Shown: positions 26,501 to 36,083 of the stretch, piece by piece
Layout of the letters: every line of letters starts with the position of its first letter
How positions within the stretch are numbered: the stretch's first letter is position 1
Source of the DNA: Globodera rostochiensis
Lineage: Eukaryota; Nematoda; Chromadorea; Rhabditida; Heteroderidae
Direction of reading: 5' to 3'
DNA length: 64,000 bases
Assembly (NCBI GenBank): GCA_018350325.1
Contig: JAEVLN010000011.1
Location: 802,449 to 866,448, forward strand
The notes under the pieces: generated by a model
Databases searched by the model: none
The model's input: only the letters and a program-made list of their open reading frames with translations
What the model was told of the DNA's origin: nothing
Made by a program: the position numbers and the translations under genes

Positions 26501-28188
26501 AAGCTATAGTGCGATGTGGTCCACACACTTCACATTCCGAAGAGTCGTTTAGACTTTGTTGCCATTTGCCGTTGCTGATACAGTCGGCACAGGCGACCTT
26601 TGCCGCTATGAAGTTTACGGCGTGATTTCGGTGTGATGGGTGCAGCGAGTCGACAGGGAGGTGCTGCATTGTCTCGAAGTCGAACGCCACGATCCGATAC
26701 GCTTTGCGCTCCTTTACCACCATAGGTTGAATGTAACAACTTTGACCCTCTTTGTGGTAATTGTTGCAACGTTCACAATATTTTTCACCACATTTGTGTC
26801 CCTTAATTTAAAAAATCAGTTTTCATTGATATATTAAGTGTTCTTACGTTACGTCCATTTTTTGTATTATTGGGCACGTCCCAAATAACACCACAATCTT
26901 TGCACTGTTTCGACGACTTGCAAAATCCGCAACGTAAATGGTGTTGGTAGCAATCATCATTTCGGAAATTTTTGCCGCAAGCCGCACAATTCTTGTCGAA
27001 TCCACGAAATGGTGTGCAAGGAAAAGAAGGGCCTACTCTCGAGCAGAGTATACATCTTGCTCGGCATGATTTGTTGTGAGTTGACGCTCGGGCATACGGT
27101 CGTTCACACTCAAGACAATAGTTTTTCCCGAATAAGCCCCCTTGTTTTTGGACTCCGTCAAAATGCCCGTTGTTGAAATAAAGCAGAAGTGGTGTACTGT
27201 AGTCGTTGTTGTTGTCAACATATTTGTACAAAGGTTTATATTGACCTGTTGAACCAAAAATAAAGACAGCGAAACGGTGTTGTCGTTGCGAGTTGTTCCA
27301 AAAATCAACAACTCGGGGCACATAAGTCTCCGCGTCGTATGCATTCAAATTGCGCGGGGCACCAACTTGATCCATTAAGTGTATTGTGTCCTGCTGCAAC
27401 CGACCCTGTTGTCCAAGGCGACTGTGCAAGTAGTCATAAAATTTCCAGCGGGGCCAACTACACGTTTTGTCCGTCATGGTCGCTTGAAGAGCGTAGAATA
27501 GACAATAATTTCGTTCATCAGGATTGCGGATCTGAAAAATTAAATTATTACTAAAAATATATTTTTATTAACCAACTTTAATAAGGCATTGTTCATGCAC
27601 TCTATGGTGCAAAGCTGCCAATTTCCGCCTTCCTCCTCCTTTGAGCTGTCGTTTTGTGGGCAGTCCGATACGGTCAACGGTTGTGATTGTGACGTTGAAC
27701 GGCTCGCCATAAAGAGTTGAATTGTTCTGTTGCTTGCTTTGGGCGACTTTGTTGAAGAGGTTCAGTATGGTGTTAATTGTGTCAGTGGTGATCTGGCGTA
27801 GCGGCACCGGAATGTCGCCACCAGTCAACTGGGGGCTGCTAATGATGCACCCGAGGTGTGTGGGCTCTATGCCACGCGCACGACTGTCAGCAACCGCATC
27901 GTCAATGCAATACTGGAAGATGCCGGCAAGCAGCCCTTCGGGATCGGTTGGTACATCGTGGATGCTGAACGCTGTTTTCACTTTGATGTACCGGAACTTC
28001 GGCACATGCTCGACGGTGTTGCTTAACTTTTTGACGTACTCTTTAGCGTCTTTTCTGGTCGACGTTGTCGGTTGCCCCTCGCCAATTTGAATATCGCCCA
28101 ACAATTGATTGATGAGAAAGCCACTCCGCGGCTTTTTGGGTGGAGAGAGAATTTCATCAATAGAAAAATTCGAGGGACGTTTGGACAT
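23586..28188 (-). CDS. polB: Polinton protein-primed family B DNA polymerase
   Basis: Eleven exons chain in frame through GT-AG introns of 32-46 nt: 27577-28188, 26848-27531, 26295-26801, 25940-26247, 25492-25898, 25106-25448, 24496-25067, 24261-24452, 24124-24228, 23950-24080, 23586-23903, giving 1392 residues. Residues 1-430 are the Polinton N-terminal extension with several C-x2-C zinc knuckles (27110-26890). The proofreading exonuclease follows: FDFET (DxE) near 473, HFGGRFD, then YCTND (YxxxD). Polymerase motif A is YYDFTSLYP near 945, motif B the KxxxN...NNLWG region near 1140, motif C YTDTDS near 1243, and KVRG lies near the C-terminus. All catalytic acidic residues are present. It would replicate the element, probably by protein priming at the TIR ends. 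No frameshift or internal stop remains after splicing. Confidence 0.93.
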
Positions 28189-28590
28189 TTTTAAATCTTG
28201 AAGAGAAAGAATTTATAAAATTTTTCAATATGAATGATGAAAAATGATGGATGTTTGAAATTAGGGGATATGGAACGGAAAATTTGAAATTCAATCATAC
28301 AGCTACAGACGGCCGTTCGTCAAATTTCATTATAAATTTTTACTTCATCTAAACCAATCTTGGCCTGATGAGCAGCGCACTGGAAGACGACAGGGCACCT
28401 GAAACGTCTTCAAATATTAGTTTTGTATTATGAACAACCTTGAAGAGCTAAAAGGTTGCTGCCAGGATAAACGGAGCTCAAGAGCAACCGCCCTGGTTAA
28501 CAGCAAAAATGACAACAATAATGAAATGAATGCTGTGGCGAGAAAGCATCATTTTGTGTTCGAACTCCGCCCATGCCGTTTTAACCCCAA
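28189..28590. other. spacer between polymerase and protease genes
   Basis: Holds the upstream region of the polymerase gene (28189 onward) and the 3' side of the protease gene. No open frame is supported. Confidence 0.5.
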
Positions 28591-29097
28591 TCAATAAGTA
28601 CGCAATGCTCGGGTATGCAAATTCGCGAGGCAGATGTCACAAGAACTCATCATTTTATTCAAAATAGTTACTGAATACAAATCAGGATTTGTGCAAGTAT
28701 CAAGTTTGTGGAGAAAATGTTCAAATGTTTGACCATTGGACATATCATAAATAAAGGCTATACAATGTGCAGCGCAAGTCGCGGCCAATGGTGATTGATA
28801 GGGATGAATATTTTTCTTTATTCCCTCTGTAAATTTGTTGAGAAAGGACGACATAATGGCTGTCGGTAGTGGCTGGGCAAGGCTGTCATAATAGAGAGCG
28901 GGTGTAGCCAATCCTCTCGCAAAAATAGCGCACCAATGGGAGCCCTCCTTGTAATGTGAGTCTCTGTTCACAATGAGGGCGGCTGGGTACTGTAGGGTGG
29001 AAGGAGACGGCAGCTGGTCACTGGCGAAGCAACCCCGAAAGACTCGCGCGGTTCGACTGTTTGCCCTCAGAATTGTTGAAATTTGTGTGGTGTCCAT
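28591..29097 (-). CDS. adenain-type capsid-maturation cysteine protease
   Basis: 168 residues, one exon, length usual for the Polinton PRO family. The triad is visible: His54 in GSHWCAIF, Asp71 in YYDS, and Cys108 preceded by Gln101 in QSPLAATCAAHC, with the Q-to-C spacing of adenovirus protease (oxyanion Gln seven residues before the nucleophile). Known role: cleaves capsid and core precursors during virion maturation. Its first 80 nt overlap the 3' end of the membrane-protein frame in another phase. The tail is rich in Cys and Leu. Confidence 0.9.
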   Translation of the reverse strand: MDTTQISTILRANSRTARVFRGCFASDQLPSPSTLQYPAALIVNRDSHYKEGSHWCAIFARGLATPALYYDSLAQPLPTAIMSSFLNKFTEGIKKNIHPYQSPLAATCAAHCIAFIYDMSNGQTFEHFLHKLDTCTNPDLYSVTILNKMMSSCDICLANLHTRALRTY

Positions 29098-29473
29098 TCT
29101 TCAACCAAAAAATTGAGCAAAGTTGTTGGAATACCAAACTGGCAATGACCAATAAATATAAAATAAAAAGAGCCCAACAAATTGTTTGATTATAAAAATT
29201 GGCTTCTTCTGGTCTGTCCTTACACAATTGAATTAATGGGGGGATAAGATCCGAGATCGGCTCTTCAATAAGTCTTTCATGTTTTGGAATTGATGAAGGG
29301 GTGATCGGGAGGATAGTGTTGGACAATCTGCGCTCTGCAATCCCTTTCAAATATTCTTGGTATGCTGGGAGTTCATCTTCTTCACCAACGACGGGGAAGG
29401 AAATTCGGAGAAATAGTAAAATAATTGCAACTTTTTTTGAATACATTTTTATCAATAATGAAAATAAGATCAA
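29018..29473 (-). CDS. small type I membrane protein, unknown function
   Basis: 151 residues, or about 142 if the second Met is used. An N-terminal hydrophobic segment ending FPVVG followed by EEDELP looks like a cleavable signal peptide. An ectodomain of about 65 residues has an N-glycosylation sequon (NQT) just before a strong transmembrane helix at about 98-118, then a basic, polar tail. It sits 12 nt below the major capsid gene and overlaps the protease gene by 80 nt, which places it in the late block. A virion membrane or glycoprotein-like role is an inference; no long class-III fusogen gene is seen in this element. Confidence 0.6.
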   Translation of the reverse strand: MILFSLLIKMYSKKVAIILLFLRISFPVVGEEDELPAYQEYLKGIAERRLSNTILPITPSSIPKHERLIEEPISDLIPPLIQLCKDRPEEANFYNQTICWALFILYLLVIASLVFQQLCSIFWLKNGHHTNFNNSEGKQSNRASLSGLLRQ

Positions 29474-29485
29474 TAAAAAGCGGGT

Positions 29486-30805
29486 TTAAATAGTGGTGTC
29501 CGTACTAATCGATCGGTTTCTATCCAACATCACCAACGCATCACATTCACCCATTACAACCAACATAATCCCTCCAACTGGCACTGCCTGACTGAATTTG
29601 ACACTAACAGCTGTCGTGCCATTTTTGATCAAGTCAAAAAGACCTGCCTGATCGTCCCCGCTACTGGTCATGTTGAATACGTAAATGCAATGGGTTTTAC
29701 CATACTGTTCAAAAGTTATACCGTTGCTGTCTGTTGTGTTGGTAAACCCGACCGCTTCATTCATATCATTAAACGGACGTACATATTTCCCGTTGGGGTA
29801 GTCCAAGTCATAAGGAGCTTGGGGATATGAACGACCGTTTGCAATAATGGAAATTTCGCGCACATAAAACGGTTGAAAGTTGAATGGGCTCCTCTCCTGA
29901 GTGCCAACGTAATCTCCGTTTGCAACCAGCCCCAATATAATACGGCGGGGGATTTGGTCCATGAAGATGTTCGACGTAAATTCAAATCTACCCTGGCTGA
30001 TGAACATTGATTTCATCATTGTCTTTCGCACTGCATATCGCGCCGGTTTTAACTCAAGTTTTCGCGCAATATCCAGAGCCAATCCATCCATTAGCGATAC
30101 CTTCTTAACATACATTTTCAATCCCGTTACTTCAAAACGATAGCGCACCGCATTTGGATTGGGTGTAGCAATCAACACAAAGTCGTTGTCGTTGGGTAAA
30201 ATTTCAACATCTAGTTCACAAAAGTTTATTAAGTAAAGCGGCTGGTTGAACAAATCAGCATCAATTTTGGCAATAAATTGGGCTGTTTTGCTGAGTGCAA
30301 AAAGGTCTCTTCGAGCAGCGCACCCGGACCCCGCTTCGCAAGTTGCACCCGAGTCCCTATAATAGCCTGCGGCATTCAAATGTGATTCTTTTGCCGTTGT
30401 AGAATAGGAAAGCTCGTGTGAAAAATAGGTTTTATAGGCCATCAAAGAGTTCGTGTTAAAAATTTCACGCCCATTGATGCTCATGCGAATGTTACGGATA
30501 AATGTTTGTCCGATCATTTGGATAGGCGCAACATTCAAATCTGTAGCTTCAAGATTGACCAGCTGACCATTCGTGTCTTCCTTGCGGATGCGAAACTCGG
30601 TGAGCAAATAACATTTGGACAAGTCAATAAAATTTTGGCTGGAGTGAAGTTTGAAGTGATAGGGGGTATCTGTCAAGGGGTTGCTGGGCAATAGCTCAAA
30701 AACTTTTGACGATGATACGCTCACGTTTGTAGGTGGAATCCGGAATAAGTCCAATGCGTTAGTAATCGAATTTACACTATCCGTGTCAATTTTATGAAAA
30801 GCCAT
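29486..30805 (-). CDS. major capsid protein, double jelly-roll
   Basis: 439 residues, one exon. The N-terminal block with VFELLPSNPLTDTPYHFKL and the central and C-terminal strands match the protein long annotated in nematodes as F54H12.2-like, which is the Polinton major capsid protein. Known fold: two tandem jelly rolls forming trimeric capsomers as in adenovirus hexon. No signal peptide or membrane segment is seen. The gene starts 3 nt after the stop of the pX-like gene, so both may be expressed from nested late transcripts. Complete, no breaks. Confidence 0.88.
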   Translation of the reverse strand: MAFHKIDTDSVNSITNALDLFRIPPTNVSVSSSKVFELLPSNPLTDTPYHFKLHSSQNFIDLSKCYLLTEFRIRKEDTNGQLVNLEATDLNVAPIQMIGQTFIRNIRMSINGREIFNTNSLMAYKTYFSHELSYSTTAKESHLNAAGYYRDSGATCEAGSGCAARRDLFALSKTAQFIAKIDADLFNQPLYLINFCELDVEILPNDNDFVLIATPNPNAVRYRFEVTGLKMYVKKVSLMDGLALDIARKLELKPARYAVRKTMMKSMFISQGRFEFTSNIFMDQIPRRIILGLVANGDYVGTQERSPFNFQPFYVREISIIANGRSYPQAPYDLDYPNGKYVRPFNDMNEAVGFTNTTDSNGITFEQYGKTHCIYVFNMTSSGDDQAGLFDLIKNGTTAVSVKFSQAVPVGGIMLVVMGECDALVMLDRNRSISTDTTI

Positions 30806-30808
30806 TTA

Positions 30809-31279
30809 TCAATAAAGTCCAAAAGCGTCTGAACGAACGCGTTTTTTTAATGGCTTTTTAATTGTTCTTCCAATTATTGTTTGATGGGTAGATAATTTTT
30901 TTCTTCTTTTTATACCCTTTCCAAATTGTTTGGGTAAGCCGCCCTTTTCCAATACCGTATCAATTCCTCGTTTGCCCTCGGTGACAAATGCTTCCTTCAA
31001 TGGGACTCCCTCATTTCCAACTCGCTCTAAGACTCTCTGACCAGTGCTCAATGCCTCCGACCCGACTGTTGTCCCGACGCGTCGTAGAATTGGTAGGAAG
31101 AAGCGCCAAAGACCTCGAAAAACGTCGCCCACCCCCGCCCCTCTTTGAATACCGTAACCTCTCTGGAATGGGCTAGATCCTTTGAAATATCCAAATTCCT
31201 CATTTTCCGTAACTCCGCTACCCGTTTGCACATATTCGTCATACCCTGCGACGCTGGGGTCAAATACAATATGGACCAT
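30809..31279 (-). CDS. pX/pVI-like basic minor virion protein
   Basis: 156 residues. An acidic N-terminus leads to a Gly-rich segment (FQRGYGIQRGAGVGDVFRG) and an amphipathic helix with LWRFFLPILRRVG, the arrangement seen in many Polinton and adenovirus-like minor virion proteins thought to disrupt membranes or bind DNA. The C-terminal third is strongly basic (GIKRRKK, KKPLKKRVRSD). It lies between the penton and major capsid genes, as in related elements. Assignment is by layout and composition, not by a diagnostic motif. Confidence 0.65.
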   Translation of the reverse strand: MVHIVFDPSVAGYDEYVQTGSGVTENEEFGYFKGSSPFQRGYGIQRGAGVGDVFRGLWRFFLPILRRVGTTVGSEALSTGQRVLERVGNEGVPLKEAFVTEGKRGIDTVLEKGGLPKQFGKGIKRRKKLSTHQTIIGRTIKKPLKKRVRSDAFGLY

Positions 31280-31320
31280 TTTTTATTAATTAGAAAAATG
31301 AATACAAAAAATGTGAATGA

Positions 31321-33328
31321 TCAAAAGTTTATCACCTTCTTAAATATCAACACGATCAACGTTGTACCGTAGGCGAATGGGACTAGTCGACCTTTGTCCA
31401 TAGTGCGCAACTCAATCTCAATTTCATTGATTTCCCGTGGCAGTACCTTGGCAAATATTGGTGAGTCGTAGATTTTTTCGTTATACTCTCCGGGCGTTGC
31501 GCCGCTGACCGATACAACACGAAGCAGAGAACTCAGTGAATTCCCAATAATCATATTTTCGGTGAGTCCTTTGGAGTATACCGCAAAACTTGAGAATCCT
31601 CCTTTCAAATCGCTGCCATATTTTGCAATTTCACTACCCCTCACATATTGAGGATCTTGAAAGCCTAATACATAGCCCAACTGCGGTGAGAAAGATAGAT
31701 GGGTGATGCTTCGTTCATTGAAAGTCACACGGAATCGCTCAAAGTTGGGGAGGTACTCAATTTTAACAGCGTCGATGATGCGTTTCAGTAATTCAACTGG
31801 AAAACTGTTGGTTCCCGCGTCAAGAAAATCCGCAAGAAATTGTCGTGTTTGCTCCCCCGTTTTTGCATAAAGGTCATCATTAATTATATCTGTAATTTTG
31901 ACAGGTTCCTTGGCGGGTGATAGTGGTGGTGATGGTATTCCAAGTTTTACACTATGAATAATTACCTCTTTCGACCCACTTTTTAATTCGGAAGCATTAG
32001 GTTTTGGCGCTACCACTATTACTTCTCTTGAAGACGCTGGGGATCGGCTTTGGACTACCGTTGGCTGACTTGTGGGTGCTTTAGGTGTTGTTCTTATAGG
32101 TGGCGAAGGTGTTGGTGGTGGAAGTGTTGGTTTTGTTGTTGTTCTTACAGGTGGTGAAGGTGTTGGTTTTGGTGTTGGGGGTGGTGAAGGCGTTGGTGGT
32201 GGAAGTGTTGGTGGTGGAAGTGTTGGTTTTGTTGTTGTTCTTACAGGTGGTGAAGGTGTTGGTTTTGGTGTTGTTTTTACTTGGGGTGAAGGCGTTGGTG
32301 GTGGAAGTGTTGGTGGTGGAAGTGTTGGTGGTGGAAGTGTTGGTTTTTGTGTTGGGGGTGGCGGAGGTGTTGGTGCTGGAAGGGTTGGTTTTTGTGTTGG
32401 GGGTGGTGGAAGTGTTGGTGGTGGAAGTGTTGGTTTTGGTGTTGTTCTTACAGGTGGTGAAGGTGTTGGTTTTGGTGTTGGGGGTGGTGAAGGTGTTGGT
32501 GGTGGAAGTGGTGGTTTTGGTATAGGTGGCGACGGTGTTGGTTGTTGAAGTGTTGGTTTTGGTATAGGTGGCGACGGTGTTGGTGGTGGAAGTGTTGGTT
32601 TTGGTGTTGGGGGTGTTATATTAACTGCCGGTGTTTTTACAGATGTAGGAGGTTTTGGTTTTGGTGGGGGCACATCGGGTTTAGTTGGCTCAACTATTTT
32701 TGTTTCGTTGTAGCGTGGAGGAGATTGAGGTTGAAATTCTTCCTCGGCTTTTGCTTCCGGTCCATCGGATTTTGGTCTCTTTGTCTCGTTGTAGGGTGGA
32801 GGAGATTGAGGTTGATATTCTTCTTCGGTTTTTGCTTCTTGTCCATCGGATTTTGGTCTCTTTGTCTCATTGTAGGGTGGAGGAGAGTGAAGATATTTGG
32901 GTATATCGTCAGCTGGTGGAGGCGATGACTGTGTCCGCTCTCTTACGTCGATCAGGGGATGATGGAGATCTGAGATGTATACCCTTGGTCTCAATTATTT
33001 GGCTTTGTTGCTCCAATACAGCAGCCAAGAAATCCCTTAACTGTTCAACCTTTTGGTGTGATGCTTTTGGTACAGGTATTCTGATAACTCTTTTTCTATC
33101 TGCAACCATAATAGCATTGTTGTCCGTGAAATGAATGTCAATCCATTGCTCGTCCAATGTGCCAATGGTTGTGTGCCAAGAGTACGGGTAGCTGATGCTG
33201 TGTAAACCGCAAACCCACGACCCATTAAACTGAACTGGTTTTGGTAGGCGTACACGGAACTTGTTTGGCTGGTTGTCCGGGTAATCCGTGACATTGCTAG
33301 GCAAAAACACAAAGAAGGTGTTTGACAT
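31321..33328 (-). CDS. penton-like minor capsid protein with proline-rich insert
   Basis: Two exons (32947-33328 and 31321-32912) flank a 34-nt intron with a GTAAGA donor and CCACCAG acceptor; the product is about 657 residues. The first 110 residues (LPSN...KFRVRLPKP...GLHSISYPYSW) and the last 230 match the N- and C-terminal parts of the Polinton single-jelly-roll minor capsid protein. Between them lie three near-identical SPPPYNETKRPKSDG-type units, each with a PPxY motif, and then roughly 230 residues of PPPTPSPP/KPTLPPPT repeats. PPxY motifs recruit NEDD4-type ubiquitin ligases for trafficking or budding in other viruses. The family is usually much shorter; the proline spacer is the oddity. 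Without the splice the two halves are in different frames. Confidence 0.85.
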
Positions 33329-33368
33329 TTTTTATACAAATGAAATGTAAATTACAATCTGAGTGTTT

Positions 33369-34487
33369 TTATACAAGCTGAGACTCGTTGATCCATTCCC
33401 GTTCTGGATAGCCAATAAATTTTACAAGCATCTCTGTGGAGCCGTCTGGTTTTCTTCTCTTCCTGTACACCTTCTCAATGCGGTAACTTGTTTCAGCATC
33501 CTTTCTTACGCGCGCCAATTCTTGTTCGTAAAAGCTGCCCTTGAATTTTTCGCCTTTGTCATCACGCAGTTTGTAACGAACAGGGCGCACTTTCTTCAAC
33601 ACCTCGTCCACCTCCAAAATCTCATCACCGTAATTTGGCAAATACCCTTTCTCGAACTGCCCTTTCTCTCGACTCATGCGCACAAATTCATCCTTGTGGA
33701 AACGTTGTCGTTTACTCTCTATCTGTTTACCATACATTCTTTCCCAAACTTGTTGCGAATTTTGAAAATTAATGTCAATTGGACGCATTCCATGAACACG
33801 TGAGGGTGACCTATTTATTCCGTCCACTATTTTTTGTACCACATCCACCCAGTTGAGATTTTCTTTTTGCGCGAAATATCTGTACAACCGTTGTTTAACG
33901 TTTCTGATAGCACGCTCGGCAATTGAAGCCTTGACAGACGAATGAACAGGCTCATGCTTCTCAATTTCCTGGTCTTCAAAAAATTCCTTTAGCAATTTGT
34001 TTTTGAATTCGGTTCCCTTATCCGAAAAAATACGATGAGGCACCATCGGCATTTGCCCAATAAGCTGTTTGAATGCTTCCACCATCTCATCCGCCTTTTT
34101 ATTTCGTAGTGGAACAACAAATACACGTTTTGAAAGAACATCTATCGCTACAAGAAGATAGCGATGACCGCGATTGTGGCGCGAAAGTGTCTGAAAATCT
34201 GCCAAATCAACTTGGACATCTGTCATAAAACCTGCCGCCACCGTTTTTGCTCTCGGAAAGCGCACCCTACGTGGGCGCATCAGTGTGTATGTCCGATGCC
34301 CTTCCAAATAATTTTGCACATCTTTTCGTCTCAAATCCTTAATTTTTTTGCGCGCTTCTTTCCAAGGTGCTGTGACACCTGCAAAGGCGGCTGGCGATGA
34401 CGGTTCATTGTACAAATTGTCCAAAATTAATTCCATTTTTGTGGTCGGAAGCTCTGGGTTGTCTTTGTTTTCGTTGGTGCTGTCCAT
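33369..34487 (-). CDS. retroviral-type integrase with chromodomain
   Basis: 372 residues. The rve catalytic core shows D94 (QVDLADF), D156 (FSDKGTEF) and E191 (ASIAERAIRN), with 34 residues between the last two. The C-terminus (about 330-372) is a chromodomain: YRIEKVYRKRRK...KFIGYPEREWINES, a typical Polinton arrangement that may steer insertion to marked chromatin. No His2Cys2 zinc domain is obvious at the N-terminus. The start overlaps the 3' end of the upstream gene by 61 nt in another frame. Known role: strand transfer of the element ends. Confidence 0.94.
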   Translation of the reverse strand: MDSTNENKDNPELPTTKMELILDNLYNEPSSPAAFAGVTAPWKEARKKIKDLRRKDVQNYLEGHRTYTLMRPRRVRFPRAKTVAAGFMTDVQVDLADFQTLSRHNRGHRYLLVAIDVLSKRVFVVPLRNKKADEMVEAFKQLIGQMPMVPHRIFSDKGTEFKNKLLKEFFEDQEIEKHEPVHSSVKASIAERAIRNVKQRLYRYFAQKENLNWVDVVQKIVDGINRSPSRVHGMRPIDINFQNSQQVWERMYGKQIESKRQRFHKDEFVRMSREKGQFEKGYLPNYGDEILEVDEVLKKVRPVRYKLRDDKGEKFKGSFYEQELARVRKDAETSYRIEKVYRKRRKPDGSTEMLVKFIGYPEREWINESQLV

Positions 34488-35680
34488 GAGTACAAAATCG
34501 GGTCTGTCTTAAGCTTGGTTTCAAATTGTTTTGTTCCTGGAGGCCCTCTTGCGTGAATGTTTTGCAATCCGGCCCTCTTCTCAATAATATATTTAATGGA
34601 TTTACGAAGATTGCTTCGAACAAGGCGTTGCCCACTATTTACTTTTAATATATTGTTGCCTTCAATGTTAAACCGCTCGGGGTGGCGGTTGCAAATTATG
34701 TAAATACGCTCAATCTGTTGCTCCAATGTTAAATTTTTATGCGGAATTGCAAACAATTCCGTCTCTCTCTGAATTGACTTTGCTCGTTTTTCTTCTGGCT
34801 CTACAGGGTGATGGGTCTCTGGCCACTTGCGTTTTAGATCTACATGTCTTCTTTTTGCTGCAGGTCTTCCTTTTTGTTTATTTGGTGGAACTTTTCTTTT
34901 GGTGACCAGTTGCCTCGACGGGTCGTTACTGTCAAGTGTCCAAATATCATCTGCATCATCGGGGAGGTCACCTAGTAAAATCGGAGGGGCCGGTAAAATG
35001 TTTCCATTTTCAAACAAATAATCATCATCCTCATCATCATCATCTATTATCGGAGCAGCTGCTGCCTCAGTGACCAGATCGTGCTGTGGTGCAGTGCGAG
35101 CGGTTTGTCTTAGTGCACGTTTTTTGCTGATCCGCCTCTGATAACGTTGAATAGCCTCTCGATGAGGTGAAGGTATTTCGAGACTGTTTGCATTATTGAA
35201 ATTTCTTTTAATTTCTGAAGTGTCATCCACTCTGAATTTAGTAGTTTTACGCTTTCTGTTCTGCTGACGGTTAGGCGGTTCCGGTCTCATCTTTTGTTGG
35301 GTTTGTACAATACGGCGTTGCCTTAGTGCAGGAGGTTGTGGAGTGTTCAATTGGTTTTGTGATATGCGACGTTGTCCTAGTGCAGGAGGTTGTGGAGTGT
35401 CAACAACCTCTCCTTCTTCTTCTCCATCACGTTTTACCAACACACTTAGTCCCTTGGATAATTCCACTTTTGTCGGTTTGCTTTCACGTTCATTTCGCAT
35501 GTGTAGGTAACGTCTAAGCTGCTGATTGTACCGTACATTTTTAGCAGACGGATTTGCTCTTTCGCCTCTTGCACGTTCTAAATCGTGGCGTACGGTATCC
35601 AAATTAATGTCACCTGTATCCGACACGGTTGTCAACCCCCGATAAATTTCTTGAGGAACGAGTACAAATTTATTTGCCAT
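34427..35680 (-). CDS. large charged Polinton protein of unknown function
   Basis: 417 residues. The N-terminus (MANKFVLVPQEIYRGL) and a C-terminal segment (roughly 320-380, with GQRLVRSNLRKSIKYIIEK) resemble conserved ends of a recurrent but functionally unassigned protein of animal Polintons. In between are basic clusters (NRKRKTTK, KKRAL), two PQPPALxQRRI repeats and an acidic run (IIDDDDEDDDYLF). The mix of basic and acidic patches suits a core or DNA-condensing protein. It precedes the integrase gene with a 61-nt overlap. The likeness is from memory of the family pattern, not an alignment. Confidence 0.7.
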   Translation of the reverse strand: MANKFVLVPQEIYRGLTTVSDTGDINLDTVRHDLERARGERANPSAKNVRYNQQLRRYLHMRNERESKPTKVELSKGLSVLVKRDGEEEGEVVDTPQPPALGQRRISQNQLNTPQPPALRQRRIVQTQQKMRPEPPNRQQNRKRKTTKFRVDDTSEIKRNFNNANSLEIPSPHREAIQRYQRRISKKRALRQTARTAPQHDLVTEAAAAPIIDDDDEDDDYLFENGNILPAPPILLGDLPDDADDIWTLDSNDPSRQLVTKRKVPPNKQKGRPAAKRRHVDLKRKWPETHHPVEPEEKRAKSIQRETELFAIPHKNLTLEQQIERIYIICNRHPERFNIEGNNILKVNSGQRLVRSNLRKSIKYIIEKRAGLQNIHARGPPGTKQFETKLKTDPILYSWTAPTKTKTTQSFRPQKWN

Positions 35681-35711
35681 TTTACAAAATGAATGCGCAA
35701 AATTGCAGTAT

Positions 35712-36083
35712 TTATGTGCTTTTGGGTGCGATAGCTGTCTTTGCCAATTCCAATAGTACTGGTGTTAGAAGTGCGGCAAATAATCCCGGAAATCCTGCCC
35801 CTTTTTGAACAAGTACGCGTCGTGCGCCCCGCTCACTTCTCGCCCGACTCATTCTTCTCACAAAATCCGCATAAGGAGTTAATCGTTTTTTCTGGCGAGT
35901 CGTCAAATTAAAACGAGCGGCGACAAGGTTCAAACAAATCTCCGCCAAAGCCAACAGTTGACCCGTATTTGCACTCCTTAGCAGTTTCTTACACTTTTTT
36001 GATGATTTGGTGCGCGAAAGGGCGCATAAAAATTTGGTGTTTTCACGAATGAGTTGACTAATTTTAGTTTGTTGATTTGCCAT
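35712..36083 (-). CDS. small basic core-like protein
   Basis: About 123 residues from the ATG at 36083; an upstream in-frame Met at 36185 lies inside the ATPase gene and is unlikely. Helical, basic and Leu-rich (LLRSANTGQLLALAEICLNL, then RQKKRLTPYADFVRRMSR), followed by QKGAGFPGLFAALLTP and a hydrophobic C-terminus. This shape recurs in Polintons and adenovirus-like elements as a small virion core protein between the ATPase and integrase genes. It overlaps the ATPase stop by 20 nt. Function not proven. Confidence 0.65.
   Translation of the reverse strand: MANQQTKISQLIRENTKFLCALSRTKSSKKCKKLLRSANTGQLLALAEICLNLVAARFNLTTRQKKRLTPYADFVRRMSRARSERGARRVLVQKGAGFPGLFAALLTPVLLELAKTAIAPKST

Noticed and set aside
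32072..32548. Gly/Val-rich plus-strand frames
   Set aside because: Antisense shadow of the proline-rich penton spacer.
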